From positions 1 to 38,256 of IMG/VR virus record IMGVR_UViG_3300006929_000041: a stretch of 38,256 nt of DNA. The stretch is one strand, 5' to 3'. The notes below the pieces were generated by a model. That model was not told the DNA's origin. It ran no database searches and saw nothing but the letters and a program-made list of their open reading frames with translations. Shown here piece by piece: positions 1 through 7,768 of this stretch; position 1 is the stretch's first letter, and each line of letters begins with the position of its first letter. Source of the stretch: a virus. The translations under genes were made by a program, and so were the position numbers.

Positions 1-38
1 GATAATCCTGCACCTGTATATACTTCGTTTAATACCAT
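1..38 (-). CDS. Start of next late gene (tail tube candidate), truncated by window edge
   Basis: An ATG at 38 opens a reading frame that runs off the window after 12 codons (MVLNEVYTGAGL). It follows the stop of the tail-completion candidate by 15 bases and has a GTGATA ribosome-binding-like sequence just upstream. In HK97-like tailed viruses the gene after the tail-completion protein is usually the major tail (tube) protein. That identity is inferred from position only; the visible residues are too few to recognise a family. Confidence 0.5.
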   Translation of the reverse strand, partial: MVLNEVYTGAGL

Positions 39-53
39 TATATCACTTACTTA

Positions 54-590
54 CTATATGGTTCTTCCAAACCTTTTCATGGTAACAGGAATCCTATAAC
101 CCAATAATTTCTTTCCTCTATCATTGGCTTCACTTCTTCCTGTAATTTCAATTAATTCCGCGCTTGCTTCTAAAGTGTCTGAATCATCATAAACTTTTGG
201 CCTAAGCCCGTTCTTCTCTAAGATGTGGCGAGCCATTTGATATAAAACTTGCAGTAGTCTGCGTGAATATGTTAGTTCAGTGTAGTCTCTACGGTGCAAT
301 ACTCTCAAATGAAGGGTAAATCCATACTCTTCATTTCTCACGGCTCTATCAATTGTTGGGTGTGAAACAGAGGCATTATCTTCTGATACAATAATAACTG
401 CCTTTTCATCTACATCAAGCCTCTTACCTCTTCCTGGTTCTAATGTGCGAATGTCTACAAATAAAGGAGTAGGAGTATATGTCCATGCATTACCATTGGA
501 CTGTTTTACATTCTTTTTTCCTGCCGCTATAGTGCTGGCATTAGACCAATTATCACTAAGCAGGCGAATAATGAACTCAACTTCATCCAC
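54..590 (-). CDS. Putative tail completion/terminator (neck) protein
   Basis: This 178-residue protein starts with an ATG that overlaps the stop of the preceding 66-residue gene (GATGA). It has mixed alpha/beta character: an N-terminal helix (MDEVEFIIRLL), several strands, a central helix rich in R, L and Q (about residues 108-126), and a C-terminal strand ending YRIPVTMKRFG. Size, fold pattern and position after the adaptor candidate fit the tail-completion or terminator proteins that cap tail tubes in HK97-like viruses. There is no catalytic motif. The assignment rests on context and general look, so another neck protein is equally possible. Confidence 0.45.
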   Translation of the reverse strand: MDEVEFIIRLLSDNWSNASTIAAGKKNVKQSNGNAWTYTPTPLFVDIRTLEPGRGKRLDVDEKAVIIVSEDNASVSHPTIDRAVRNEEYGFTLHLRVLHRRDYTELTYSRRLLQVLYQMARHILEKNGLRPKVYDDSDTLEASAELIEITGRSEANDRGKKLLGYRIPVTMKRFGRTI

Positions 591-783
591 GCAAAAATGC
601 CTCCACTTTCTCGTCTATATTTTTATCTAAATATCTTTCCACACTTTCAATATATCTTTGTGATGCCTGTTCTCTTATTGCTTTGGTGCTAAAACCAAAT
701 TTATGGATTCTAGAATCACTCACTATTTCTTCCATTTCTGCTATATCTTGCAGAAACTTCTTGAAAGTAACTAATTTATCCAT
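583..783 (-). CDS. Small alpha-helical protein of the neck region
   Basis: This 66-residue protein lies between the adaptor candidate and the tail-completion candidate. It has a GGTGG ribosome-binding sequence just upstream, and its stop overlaps the next start. It is highly charged and predicted almost wholly helical: an N-terminal helix with acidic face (DIAEMEEIV) and a C-terminal helix beginning around residue 43. I do not recognise a family. Position suggests a small neck or head-closure component, but nothing in the sequence proves that. Confidence 0.5.
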   Translation of the reverse strand: MDKLVTFKKFLQDIAEMEEIVSDSRIHKFGFSTKAIREQASQRYIESVERYLDKNIDEKVEAFLRG

Positions 784-791
784 ATAACCAC

Positions 792-1916
792 CTAATCAAT
801 TAAATGTAATAGGTTTTGTTTACCCTTAATTAAATCATTTGCTTCTTGTATTAGAATATCATGTTTAGTTTTCAAATCTATATTAGCACCTGTTTCTGCA
901 ATCAAGATACTATTATCATCATGAACCAATATCTCAGCAGCAACCATTTTAGTTGCAGCATCATGTATTTCTGCAGGAACTCTGGATGCTCCAGTAATAT
1001 AGGTTACTCTAATAGAATTGTTCTTTAGATACGGCCATTGCTTCTTAAGGTAAATTTTACCTTCTTCTGCTATCTTCCACCAATCGCCTTCTCTGCCGGA
1101 ATCTTCATTGTCTGTGAAATTAGTAGTTACTGCTGTTCCATCAATGGTTTCAATAATTGAGCAAATACTTCCAGCATCAGACGGTAATAGAGAAGAAATT
1201 TCGACTGATTTTCCATCATTAGCAGGAGAGGCGTAAAAGAAATCTGAGACATTTCTTGTTGTGCCGCCATCTTCTGTTGTTATTTTTGGAGAAGTTTCTC
1301 CTGTAAATTGTGCAGTATCGTGAGGAAATACCTCATTTATTGCATCGCATATTTGAGAAACAGTTGTTTTTTGTCCATAAACATCATAGAACCCATTAGA
1401 ATTTCCCTTAGTTAAGGTGAAAGTGTAGCCTGCGACTAATAATTTAAGTGTAAATGCTGGTGTAGTAGCAGAAGTAGGTGGAGTATATTTAACACTAGAA
1501 GAAGCGATATTCTTCCAAGAATCACCTTCATATATTTCTAATTTTACAACCTTGCGTAATTTCGGATATATTAGTTGAATGAACCCAATATAATCTTTCC
1601 AATGAGTTGCTGGATATATTACTAGTCTCCCTGATTCAAAATTATGAATTTCATTTTCAATTATTTCTGGCCTATAAGATTGTTTAATCCAGCCATCTAT
1701 TTTGCCTTCCACTGTTTTTATTATTTTACCCACCATTGCTTTAGATGGGGTAGAAGAAGTAGTGAAGTATGAATAATCACCATCTCCGTCTGCATCTGTT
1801 GATGGGCTAATCTGAAGTAAATCAGATACATCAACATGGGTTGTATAATAACCCTTTCCGTTTGTGTAATTTGGGTTAATACCAGTAAAATCACTGGCTG
1901 ACTTTAATCTAGACAT
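792..1916 (-). CDS. Putative head-tail adaptor (HK97 gp6-like) with a beta-rich insertion
   Basis: This 374-residue protein starts with an ATG inside the last codons of the upstream gene, behind a GGTGATGCC ribosome-binding stretch. The N-terminal part has the layout of gp6-like adaptors: a helix that makes a tandem 'GKIDGWIKQSYRP' turn near residues 71-83. The C-terminal part has a strand (SIRVTYITGA), then a long helix starting VPAEIHDAATKMVAAEIL and a final helix. These helices are typical of proteins that sit under the portal. About 200 residues between the two parts are Ser/Thr/Gly-rich and beta-like, much larger than in usual adaptors of 100-200 residues. Family assignment is by pattern recognition and gene order. 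Confidence 0.5.
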   Translation of the reverse strand: MSRLKSASDFTGINPNYTNGKGYYTTHVDVSDLLQISPSTDADGDGDYSYFTTSSTPSKAMVGKIIKTVEGKIDGWIKQSYRPEIIENEIHNFESGRLVIYPATHWKDYIGFIQLIYPKLRKVVKLEIYEGDSWKNIASSSVKYTPPTSATTPAFTLKLLVAGYTFTLTKGNSNGFYDVYGQKTTVSQICDAINEVFPHDTAQFTGETSPKITTEDGGTTRNVSDFFYASPANDGKSVEISSLLPSDAGSICSIIETIDGTAVTTNFTDNEDSGREGDWWKIAEEGKIYLKKQWPYLKNNSIRVTYITGASRVPAEIHDAATKMVAAEILVHDDNSILIAETGANIDLKTKHDILIQEANDLIKGKQNLLHLID

Positions 1917-3816
1917 GTGGCATCACCATTTTTTGTAATCGTTGTAATTGCTTCTTTAGATAGAATAAGAATGTTATTGCATTAGGTATTCCTTCATACC
2001 ACATAGTCTGTCCTCCTCTTTCTGATAATGAATGCTGTCTTTGTTTTTTTCCGGTTCTTTTATTCTCCCTGTCTAAATAAACCTCTGGTCGTATATTTGT
2101 TGGTATCAATTTTTGACTACCGGATTTAGAATAGGTTTTTGTTTGCATATCTGCGTATGCTCCTTTTACTTTAGGAGTAAATTTTATATCTAATAGAACA
2201 TGTCCTCCATGTGATTTTTTACCAAGAATACCAATACTAAATTTTAACTTCCCTTCATCGCCTGGAGTAATTGCTTTAATGAATTCTTCTCGGAATTCAC
2301 TAATATGGCCTGCTGCATTTCTTAAGTCCATAGTGTTAAGGTCGATTTTTCCTATATCATCAAATAATTTACGGTCAGCAAATTGTCCTCCAGGAAATCC
2401 TTGAATAAGTATTTTATTTTGTTTTCTTTTTGAATCTCTTTCTTTTTCAGTAATTTTAGATATTCCATGAATTTTATATTGTTGAAGTAATTCTCTTTCC
2501 TTTTGGTTATCTGGGCCATCATCAGTATCTAATAGTTTCCCTATTACTTGATATTCCTTCTCATTAATTTCATATCCTTTATCATTATATTTACCATGAT
2601 TAAAATAACTACTCATTTTATCCCTATTTATAATTCTATATTGATATAATCTAACTATTAATTCTTCGTCTACTTCATCTTTATTCAATTGTGAATCATA
2701 TTCTAATTTCAAATTGATTCTTCTTACATACCACTTTTCTTCATCAGATAATTCTATATCATGATTGAAATGATTTAAATATCTATCCTTTAATTTAGTT
2801 GTGTATTCGTCTAGTTCTAATACACCTTTTCCATATTGTTTCTTAGGGAGACCTTCTGCATCTAATTCAATATGACCGGCATCTGGAGAAGATATTAAGT
2901 CTTCCTTTTCTATTGTTCCATTATCATTAGACATAGTTTCTATTTCTGCAGAACCAATACTTTCCATTTTCATAGGCATGCCATATTCTTCACGAAGAAC
3001 TGCAAATGCTCTATCAAAATGAATAGTAATTTCTTTCATGTCTAATACTTGAAGTCCGTCTTCAATGTATTTGGGCTTGGGATGCTCTTTTAATTCTATT
3101 ATTACCTTATTGTTTATTTTAGCCGTAGATTCATTTGCCGATGTAGAAACATCAGCATTTTTTAGAATATCTAAAATGGGATAAAAGGGCTTTTTATTAC
3201 CTGCTGCATCAAATAATTTAGCAGACCGTTGGCCTTTTCTATAGCCCATTATTTTTTGTTGTCCGATTCTACCTATTTGTGGTTTTCCTGTTGCATCTAC
3301 TGTATCTAATATGTCATTAAATGGTGCTTTTTTCCCACTCTCAGGCATCTGTCTAATCATAGAATTAATTATTTTTTTCTCTTCCGGTTGAACCCATGAT
3401 TGATTACTTAATATATATAAAAGTCCTATTTCTTTAGTTGCTGGCGTTCCATCATCATTTGATAATTTATTGCCCTCTTCATCAAATGTTTCAATATTAT
3501 CATGCATGACCGATTCGCTTAATTCTTCCCATGCATGTTTAATATGTTTTTTGTATTCTTCTGCATCCACTTCCATATCATGTGTATATCCTGATGCCTT
3601 TTCTAAAACCTCTGGTTTCAATAGTATTTTCATACTATTTGAAATATCAGATAATTCTCCATCCATAGGAGACATAAGATATTTCAGCATATATACAAAT
3701 AATGAATGATTAGAGGGAGACCCCTCTAAATTCTCTCTTTGTAATTCTACGCCAGCATCACCTAAATTATAGGTTCTATTATGAACCTTGAAATTTTTAG
3801 GTATAATTATATCCAT
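1909..3816 (-). CDS. Large virion-region protein of unknown function
   Basis: This 635-residue protein lies between the Met/Gln/Pro-rich protein and the adaptor candidate. I do not recognise a domain. It is acidic and rich in helix-forming residues through residues 60-470. Its last 130 residues are more basic and include a glycine/histidine strand region (GILGKKSHGGHVLLDI), then a Lys/Arg/Gln-rich stretch around 575-600 and a hydrophobic segment (AITFLFYL) close to the C terminus. There is no signal peptide or clear membrane span. Its place in the head-neck block suggests a structural or ejected protein. It lacks the N-terminal MxWxxIxK signature found in proteins further upstream. Confidence 0.6.
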   Translation of the reverse strand: MDIIIPKNFKVHNRTYNLGDAGVELQRENLEGSPSNHSLFVYMLKYLMSPMDGELSDISNSMKILLKPEVLEKASGYTHDMEVDAEEYKKHIKHAWEELSESVMHDNIETFDEEGNKLSNDDGTPATKEIGLLYILSNQSWVQPEEKKIINSMIRQMPESGKKAPFNDILDTVDATGKPQIGRIGQQKIMGYRKGQRSAKLFDAAGNKKPFYPILDILKNADVSTSANESTAKINNKVIIELKEHPKPKYIEDGLQVLDMKEITIHFDRAFAVLREEYGMPMKMESIGSAEIETMSNDNGTIEKEDLISSPDAGHIELDAEGLPKKQYGKGVLELDEYTTKLKDRYLNHFNHDIELSDEEKWYVRRINLKLEYDSQLNKDEVDEELIVRLYQYRIINRDKMSSYFNHGKYNDKGYEINEKEYQVIGKLLDTDDGPDNQKERELLQQYKIHGISKITEKERDSKRKQNKILIQGFPGGQFADRKLFDDIGKIDLNTMDLRNAAGHISEFREEFIKAITPGDEGKLKFSIGILGKKSHGGHVLLDIKFTPKVKGAYADMQTKTYSKSGSQKLIPTNIRPEVYLDRENKRTGKKQRQHSLSERGGQTMWYEGIPNAITFLFYLKKQLQRLQKMVMPHV

Positions 3817-3826
3817 ATCATTCCAC

Positions 3827-4561
3827 TCATGCTAACCAAGAAGCCCAAGCCAAACCTTTACTTATGGCGTTTCCTAGGCCCAATCCGCTAGATGGTGGTG
3901 TATATGTGGGTTGTCCGGTCATAGGGTCAATCCAATATGGGTTATTCATTTGGTCATAACCTGACGGCGGAACAGGGAAGCCACTTTGATTATTGAATGC
4001 CTGTTGCTGTTGCATCATAGCATTATTCATTGCAACTCCAGCATTACTTCCTTGAATCTGTGATGGGGCTAAACCTTGAGGATTACCTCCAGGCATACCT
4101 TGTTGTGGCATACCTTGTTGTGGCATACCTTGAGGCATACTTTGTTGCGGCATTGAACTAGTTGAGAATCCTTGCGATTCTAAATATTGTTGTTTAGCCA
4201 TCTTTCTTTGCATAATAACTTCCGTATTTAATGCAGAAGCCAAGAGAGTTTGTAAATCTAATGTAATATTTTCAGCAGTTATTGATTCATATTCTCTTAG
4301 AGCATCTGAATGAACTGATATTTCTCCATTAGAATTACTGACAAATTTTAGTTTAACTAGCATTTGACTTACTACTCTTTCTATTACATCTTCCATTAAT
4401 TTTTCAAAAGACGTTAAAAATGATTCTCCATGATATTGGAAAAACTCTTCCACATGATTATCCTGTAAGGTTAAAAGGTTGTTCATCACCTTAAAATCTG
4501 ACTGTCCTTGATTCGTTATCTGATTAGATAGCGAACTATTACTTGTTCCAAATAAACCCAT
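3827..4561 (-). CDS. Helical protein with Met/Gln/Pro repeat tail
   Basis: This 244-residue protein is preceded by a strong ribosome-binding sequence (GGAGGTAGAATAAAATG). Residues 1-130 are predicted helical, with an amphipathic segment (EEFFQYHGESFLTSFEKLMEDVIERVVSQML). Residues 135-160 are a low-complexity tract with near-perfect PQQGM pentapeptide repeats. The rest is Gln/Asn/Pro/Gly-rich and ends in a short hydrophobic segment (ISKGLAWASWLA). Such flexible tails are common in virion proteins that bridge layers or attach to membranes. Its position, directly after a zinc protein and the GTPase gene, puts it in the head accessory block. The function is unknown. Confidence 0.55.
   Translation of the reverse strand: MGLFGTSNSSLSNQITNQGQSDFKVMNNLLTLQDNHVEEFFQYHGESFLTSFEKLMEDVIERVVSQMLVKLKFVSNSNGEISVHSDALREYESITAENITLDLQTLLASALNTEVIMQRKMAKQQYLESQGFSTSSMPQQSMPQGMPQQGMPQQGMPGGNPQGLAPSQIQGSNAGVAMNNAMMQQQQAFNNQSGFPVPPSGYDQMNNPYWIDPMTGQPTYTPPSSGLGLGNAISKGLAWASWLA
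4092..4153 (-). repeat. 15-bp in-frame tandem repeat encoding GMPQQ units
   Basis: The plus-strand unit GGCATACCTTGTTGT occurs twice perfectly (4092-4106 and 4107-4121), followed by diverged copies to about 4153. On the minus strand it encodes the Gly-Met-Pro-Gln-Gln repeats of the overlapping gene. It preserves frame, so it is a coding repeat that can change length by slippage rather than a regulatory element. Confidence 0.8.
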
Positions 4562-4562
4562 T

Positions 4563-5231
4563 TTATTCTACCTCCTCTATTACTTGAGGAATTACTTGTG
4601 CGCCACCAGAGATTAATTTCAATACTCTCTTATTAATTGCTTGGCTTTCTATTGTTAATCTAAACATTTCATCTTCTAATGTTTCTGATTGCATTTGCGG
4701 GGGTCTTATTGTCCAGCCAACCTCACTCAATGCCTCGATGTCGGTCTGCCTTAATGAAGTTAGCGGTGCAGATTGTAAGATTTTAGGAACTTTCGGTGTA
4801 GGAACAAACCTTTTAAATTCTAAGCCATGTTCATCGGCTATTATTTGTTGCTCTAACATTTCATATTGTTTGTGTAATCTAGCATGTTTATCACAATAAG
4901 TGCCTCTCATTGGATAACCCTTCCTAACTTTATGAAGAGGTAATGGTGGTCTTGTTTGGTCAGATGCTTCCCAAACTTTGTGAGTTCCACAAACAACGCA
5001 TCTATCTCTTGTATTGAATTGAAAACTATAGGGAATCTTAAGGAATGTCTTTTTCTGCGGCCAAAGAATTTTAATCATTTCCTTTAATTGTTTCTTCGGT
5101 TTAGAACTTTTATAGTCATAGTTCATTATTCCTCCAGCAGCGCGAGCATACTTTATAGGAGGTAAAAAGGCATTAGCAACTTGAGCATTAGTTGCTCCAA
5201 TTAATGAAGGAGGATTATATTGCATGCTCAT
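4563..5231 (-). CDS. Zinc-knuckle protein of the head accessory block
   Basis: This 222-residue protein most likely starts at the ATG at 5231, because AAGGAGTG lies six bases upstream; a GTG three codons earlier is less well placed. Cysteines 78 and 81 (CVVC) with Cys113 and His116 (CDKH) form a plausible four-ligand zinc site around a basic loop. The C-terminal third is helical and acidic. The start overlaps the stop of the 20-codon cysteine-rich microgene (ATGA), so the two are likely translationally coupled. I know no family for it. Its N terminus (QYNPPSLIGATNAQVANAF) could be an extended arm. Confidence 0.55.
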   Translation of the reverse strand: MSMQYNPPSLIGATNAQVANAFLPPIKYARAAGGIMNYDYKSSKPKKQLKEMIKILWPQKKTFLKIPYSFQFNTRDRCVVCGTHKVWEASDQTRPPLPLHKVRKGYPMRGTYCDKHARLHKQYEMLEQQIIADEHGLEFKRFVPTPKVPKILQSAPLTSLRQTDIEALSEVGWTIRPPQMQSETLEDEMFRLTIESQAINKRVLKLISGGAQVIPQVIEEVE

Positions 5232-5290
5232 TCTAAACACTCCTTACAATAGCAATCAAGGCCCATAGAACAATTGTTAGTTATTACCAT
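5228..5290 (-). CDS. 20-residue cysteine-rich microprotein
   Basis: The short frame MVITNNCSMGLDCYCKECLE fills the otherwise empty interval between the GTPase and the zinc-knuckle gene. Three features argue that it is translated. A strong GGAGGAT ribosome-binding sequence lies six bases before its ATG. Its start overlaps the GTPase stop (TAATG), and its stop overlaps the next start (ATGA). Its four cysteines are arranged C-x5-C-x-C-x2-C, which could bind one zinc ion. Alternatively, it is only a leader peptide that couples translation of the downstream gene. Confidence 0.5.
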   Translation of the reverse strand: MVITNNCSMGLDCYCKECLE

Positions 5291-5958
5291 TAATAATCCT
5301 CCATCATTGTTACTAATCCTCTATATACCATTTCTGAATCTGATTTTGCACTTACTATGTATTTGAAGCAGGGTATTCCTCTATCATTTAATTTAGCCAT
5401 ACCGTCTTTAAATGAATCGAATATTGGGTGTTTTTGTATATCATCATAAGGATATTTGTCTTTCCATAAATCGAATTTATTTGCCCATAGTCCTATTGCA
5501 ATTGGATAGTCATGTGCTTTTTTTCTTTTCCTTTTATTTATTACATCCCAATAAGGAGAACATACTGTATCAACTAAAAAACTCCAACATAACTGTTGTT
5601 CTATATCATAATGTTTATCCATGTGTCTATCATCTATCATGAATATAATGTATTTTACTTTACGGGTTCTCATATCTTTAAGCCATTCGCCCCAATAAAG
5701 TGTTTCTCCTCCTACATCTGCTGCTTTGATTGTATGTTGGTCTCCATCAATTTTAATAGTCTTTCTGGTAGCCCTGCCTCTTCCAACGGTTCTATCCTTA
5801 ATATCTGGAACTTCTCCTCTTGTTCTCATTTGATGATGCAATGTTGTTTTTCCTACTTTTGTTGCGCCATATACTCCAAAAGGAATAGCGTGAACTTTTC
5901 TCCAAAAATGACCCAATTTTTCAGCCATGATGATAACAAAGCCTGTCATTACAGACAT
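5290..5958 (-). CDS. Arf/Ras-like small GTPase
   Basis: This 222-residue protein carries all the signature boxes of a small GTPase in the right order. G1/Walker A is GATKVGKT at residues 31-38. A threonine-containing switch I region lies near 57-67. G3 is DVGGE at 81-85, with the double glycine typical of the Arf/Sar branch. G4 is NKFD at 160-163, and G5 is SAK at 203-205. It should bind and probably hydrolyse GTP. The extra basic segment at 141-148 is unusual. A start at Met11 (MAEKLGHF) is possible, but GGATGAT directly before codon 1 supports the longer form. It sits next to two membrane proteins. The box set is seen directly; a role in membrane or assembly control is inference. Confidence 0.85.
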   Translation of the reverse strand: MSVMTGFVIIMAEKLGHFWRKVHAIPFGVYGATKVGKTTLHHQMRTRGEVPDIKDRTVGRGRATRKTIKIDGDQHTIKAADVGGETLYWGEWLKDMRTRKVKYIIFMIDDRHMDKHYDIEQQLCWSFLVDTVCSPYWDVINKRKRKKAHDYPIAIGLWANKFDLWKDKYPYDDIQKHPIFDSFKDGMAKLNDRGIPCFKYIVSAKSDSEMVYRGLVTMMEDY

Positions 5959-5962
5959 AATA

Positions 5963-6190
5963 TCATCCTACTAAATGGTGCCAAAAATTCCAGAAGCCCT
6001 CCCATGTTTCTTTATACACATTTACCCCAAATAAGGGTAATGCGTGTCCAACAAGAAAGCCTACAATTGTAGATACTGTCCCCCAAAAGAAATATCTAGC
6101 CCTAAGAAACCATACATCAGCCGAATGTGCTCTTTGTAAGTCATACGCTAATGTGGTTTCATCAAAGCCCATTGTAATTGCTTCAAGCAT
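5963..6190 (-). CDS. Small membrane protein next to the GTPase
   Basis: This 75-residue protein has one clear hydrophobic segment (about residues 30-54: ARYFFWGTVSTIVGFLVGHA and onward) flanked by a charged N-terminal third and an aromatic tail (ETWEGFWNFWHHL). It starts at an ATG behind GAGGTAA. Its stop forms part of the GTPase ribosome-binding region, so the two are coupled. I do not recognise a family. It may anchor a partner, perhaps the GTPase, to the host membrane, or it may belong to a virion membrane-contact device; both are inferences from adjacency. Confidence 0.6.
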   Translation of the reverse strand: MLEAITMGFDETTLAYDLQRAHSADVWFLRARYFFWGTVSTIVGFLVGHALPLFGVNVYKETWEGFWNFWHHLVG

Positions 6191-6198
6191 TTACCTCA

Positions 6199-6597
6199 CT
6201 ACTCAATTTGAGCCAAGAATGAAGTAGGAACTCTTGGTTCCTCTTGTCTTGGTAATGGAGGAACAGGCATATATTGTGTTTGCATAGGGTTATATGAACT
6301 CATACTTTGACGAATTTTTTCCCTCTGTTCAGCATCTCTTTGCTTTTTAGCCCAATATGCTCCTATTCTTCTATCTACTAAAAACATTTCAATTTTATCA
6401 TTTAATGCTAAATCAAATATTGCTTTCATTGCTAATATTGCTCCAATAGTCATTAGCCCAAATATCAAAGCATGGGCATATTCATTAAAAGCAATCATAC
6501 TACCATATTTACCATAAAAGTAAACATTGGTTCCGCTAATCGCACCAACGAATAATATCGTCATTACGAGTTTTGTGTCTCTTTCTAGTGCTGGCAT
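6199..6597 (-). CDS. Two-span membrane protein
   Basis: This protein has about 132 residues counted from the ATG at 6597, which has GAGGGAT just upstream; a TTG four codons earlier is less likely. Two hydrophobic stretches, about residues 10-28 (LVMTILFVGAISGTNVYFY) and 40-62 (ALIFGLMTIGAILAMKAIF), look like a helical hairpin. They are followed by a charged helical region and a Pro/Gln-rich tail (PVPPLPRQEEPRVP). The overall shape recalls small membrane proteins that sit next to structural genes in archaeal viruses, but I can name no family. It is one of two membrane proteins directly before the GTPase. Confidence 0.6.
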   Translation of the reverse strand: MPALERDTKLVMTILFVGAISGTNVYFYGKYGSMIAFNEYAHALIFGLMTIGAILAMKAIFDLALNDKIEMFLVDRRIGAYWAKKQRDAEQREKIRQSMSSYNPMQTQYMPVPPLPRQEEPRVPTSFLAQIE

Positions 6598-6605
6598 TTT
6601 ATCCC

Positions 6606-6917
6606 TCAAAAGTATTGAACCGAGAAACTTACCCCACTATTACTTCCACTACCTGAAACTTCAACAAAAACACCATTAATAGCAATTGCACCATGCATGT
6701 CGAAATCAATATTCTGATTTACTGCACCTACATGGACTTCTGCTATCTTTGTTGCACTATTTGCTGTTCCATCATAGAAAGTTACTGTTTTGTCTACTGC
6801 TGCATCATTACTAACCTTAATAGATTGTATTCTAATACGGCCAGTAATGGCTTGAGTTGATGCTGTTCCGCTTCCTGAAACAGTTAAAACTCCTGTATTA
6901 TTGCATCCACCAGACAT
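6606..6917 (-). CDS. Small beta-rich virion protein, decoration/fibre candidate
   Basis: This protein has about 103 residues starting MSGGCNN at 6917. The ATG is supported by AAGGAGGACTTAGTT directly upstream. The sequence is almost entirely short strands rich in Ser, Gly, Val and Thr, with alternating hydrophobics (IRIQSIKVSND, KTVTFYDG, GVSFSVQYF), as in jelly-roll or immunoglobulin-like capsid decoration proteins. Two cysteines are absent from most such proteins, but one lies near the N terminus here. Placed shortly after the capsid genes, it is probably a surface protein. The fold is inferred from strand pattern, not from a recognised family. Confidence 0.5.
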   Translation of the reverse strand: MSGGCNNTGVLTVSGSGTASTQAITGRIRIQSIKVSNDAAVDKTVTFYDGTANSATKIAEVHVGAVNQNIDFDMHGAIAINGVFVEVSGSGSNSGVSFSVQYF

Positions 6918-6959
6918 AACTAAGTCCTCCTTCGGTTGCTCCAAGATGGGCTACACATA

Positions 6960-7328
6960 TTAACCCGCCGTTTCCTTCTTAGGTTCTTTGGCAATCTTAG
7001 GCTTTTTTGATTCTTCTGTCCTTTCTTTTAATACAGGTTTCATAACCTTTTTCATTACATTAACTTCTGGGAACATTTTCCTTAACACTTTATCAATATC
7101 ACCATTTACTTTGAATTCTTTACGAAGCCATGCTGTCTGATGTTCATTGCAAGTCTTAAGGATTTTCCTATCTGAAGCATCAAAAGTTATTTTGAACCTA
7201 TTATCGCCTAAATAAACTAATGCTTCTTTTGGGTCAATCTCAATCTTCTCGCCAAAAACCACCTTTGAGTGAGATTTTGTTGATAATACTATTGGAAAGC
7301 CCTTTTTGCTTAATTCTATTTTACTCAT
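6960..7328 (-). CDS. Lysine-rich hypothetical protein after the capsid module
   Basis: This protein has about 122 residues; the ATG at 7328 is preceded by AGTGATTAAG and is a better start than the GTG three codons earlier. The N-terminal half contains strands (FPIVLSTKSHSKVVFGEKIEID) and a compact domain with one cysteine. The C-terminal 35 residues are a Lys/Glu/Pro-rich tail (KPKIAKEPKKE), likely disordered and possibly nucleic-acid- or capsid-binding. It is the first gene after a hairpin cluster that follows the capsid/decoration genes, so it may begin a less abundant transcript segment. No family recognised. Confidence 0.5.
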   Translation of the reverse strand: MSKIELSKKGFPIVLSTKSHSKVVFGEKIEIDPKEALVYLGDNRFKITFDASDRKILKTCNEHQTAWLRKEFKVNGDIDKVLRKMFPEVNVMKKVMKPVLKERTEESKKPKIAKEPKKETAG

Positions 7329-7346
7329 CTTAATCACTTATGTTAA

Positions 7347-7389
7347 CACTATTTAGTGACCAATGACCCCCGTTAAGGGGCCAAAGGCC
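7347..7389 (-). terminator. Hairpin cluster after the capsid/decoration genes
   Basis: The 63-base gap between the 118-residue gene and the next gene is one of the longest in the window and holds three short inverted repeats: GGCC/GGCC with a 3-base loop (7379-7389), CCCC/GGGG around GTTAA (7368-7380), and CACT/AGTG around ATTT (7347-7358). The first two share bases, so they are alternatives. A partial terminator or an RNA 3' end protecting the abundant capsid message is plausible. No long T run follows, so it may be only a processing site. Confidence 0.35.
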
Positions 7390-7400
7390 ACATATAACAA

Positions 7401-7757
7401 TCAAAGGTTGCCCCAAAGTCTAACTCTTACAGCACAAGTTACATCGCCGTCATCGGCTATTGTAGCGTTTGTCCCATCTAATGATGTGAACATTAATGCT
7501 ATTGATGTAGAGGACTCATAAGCCCCCGCTGCTGTCGTTTCAATATTAGGATAACGATGATTTGCACCTTCATGTCCTGTAATACACGCTGCATGGATAG
7601 TTGAAAGCCCAAATTGCGTAGCAGGTATTACTGCGCCTGCCGCAACATGGGAAGTTACATCAATTACCGCATCAACCACATATTCATCACCAACTGCTTT
7701 AGGAGCAGTAATGCCTTTGTGGTCAGCCAGCGTTGTTACCGTATATGCTAATGCCAT
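7401..7757 (-). CDS. Probable capsid decoration protein
   Basis: This 118-residue protein lies immediately after the major capsid gene, with a near-ideal GAGGTGATT ribosome-binding sequence before its ATG, as expected for an abundant virion protein. It is rich in Ala, Thr, Val and Gly, and its strands alternate with loops (YTVTTLADHKG, YVVDAVIDVTSHVAAGAVIPATQFGLS, TCAVRVRLWGNL). Size, composition and location match head-stabilising or decoration proteins of HK97-like viruses. No specific family motif is seen, so a cement protein versus a tail-related protein cannot be separated by eye. Confidence 0.6.
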   Translation of the reverse strand: MALAYTVTTLADHKGITAPKAVGDEYVVDAVIDVTSHVAAGAVIPATQFGLSTIHAACITGHEGANHRYPNIETTAAGAYESSTSIALMFTSLDGTNATIADDGDVTCAVRVRLWGNL

Positions 7758-7768
7758 ACTTAATCACC

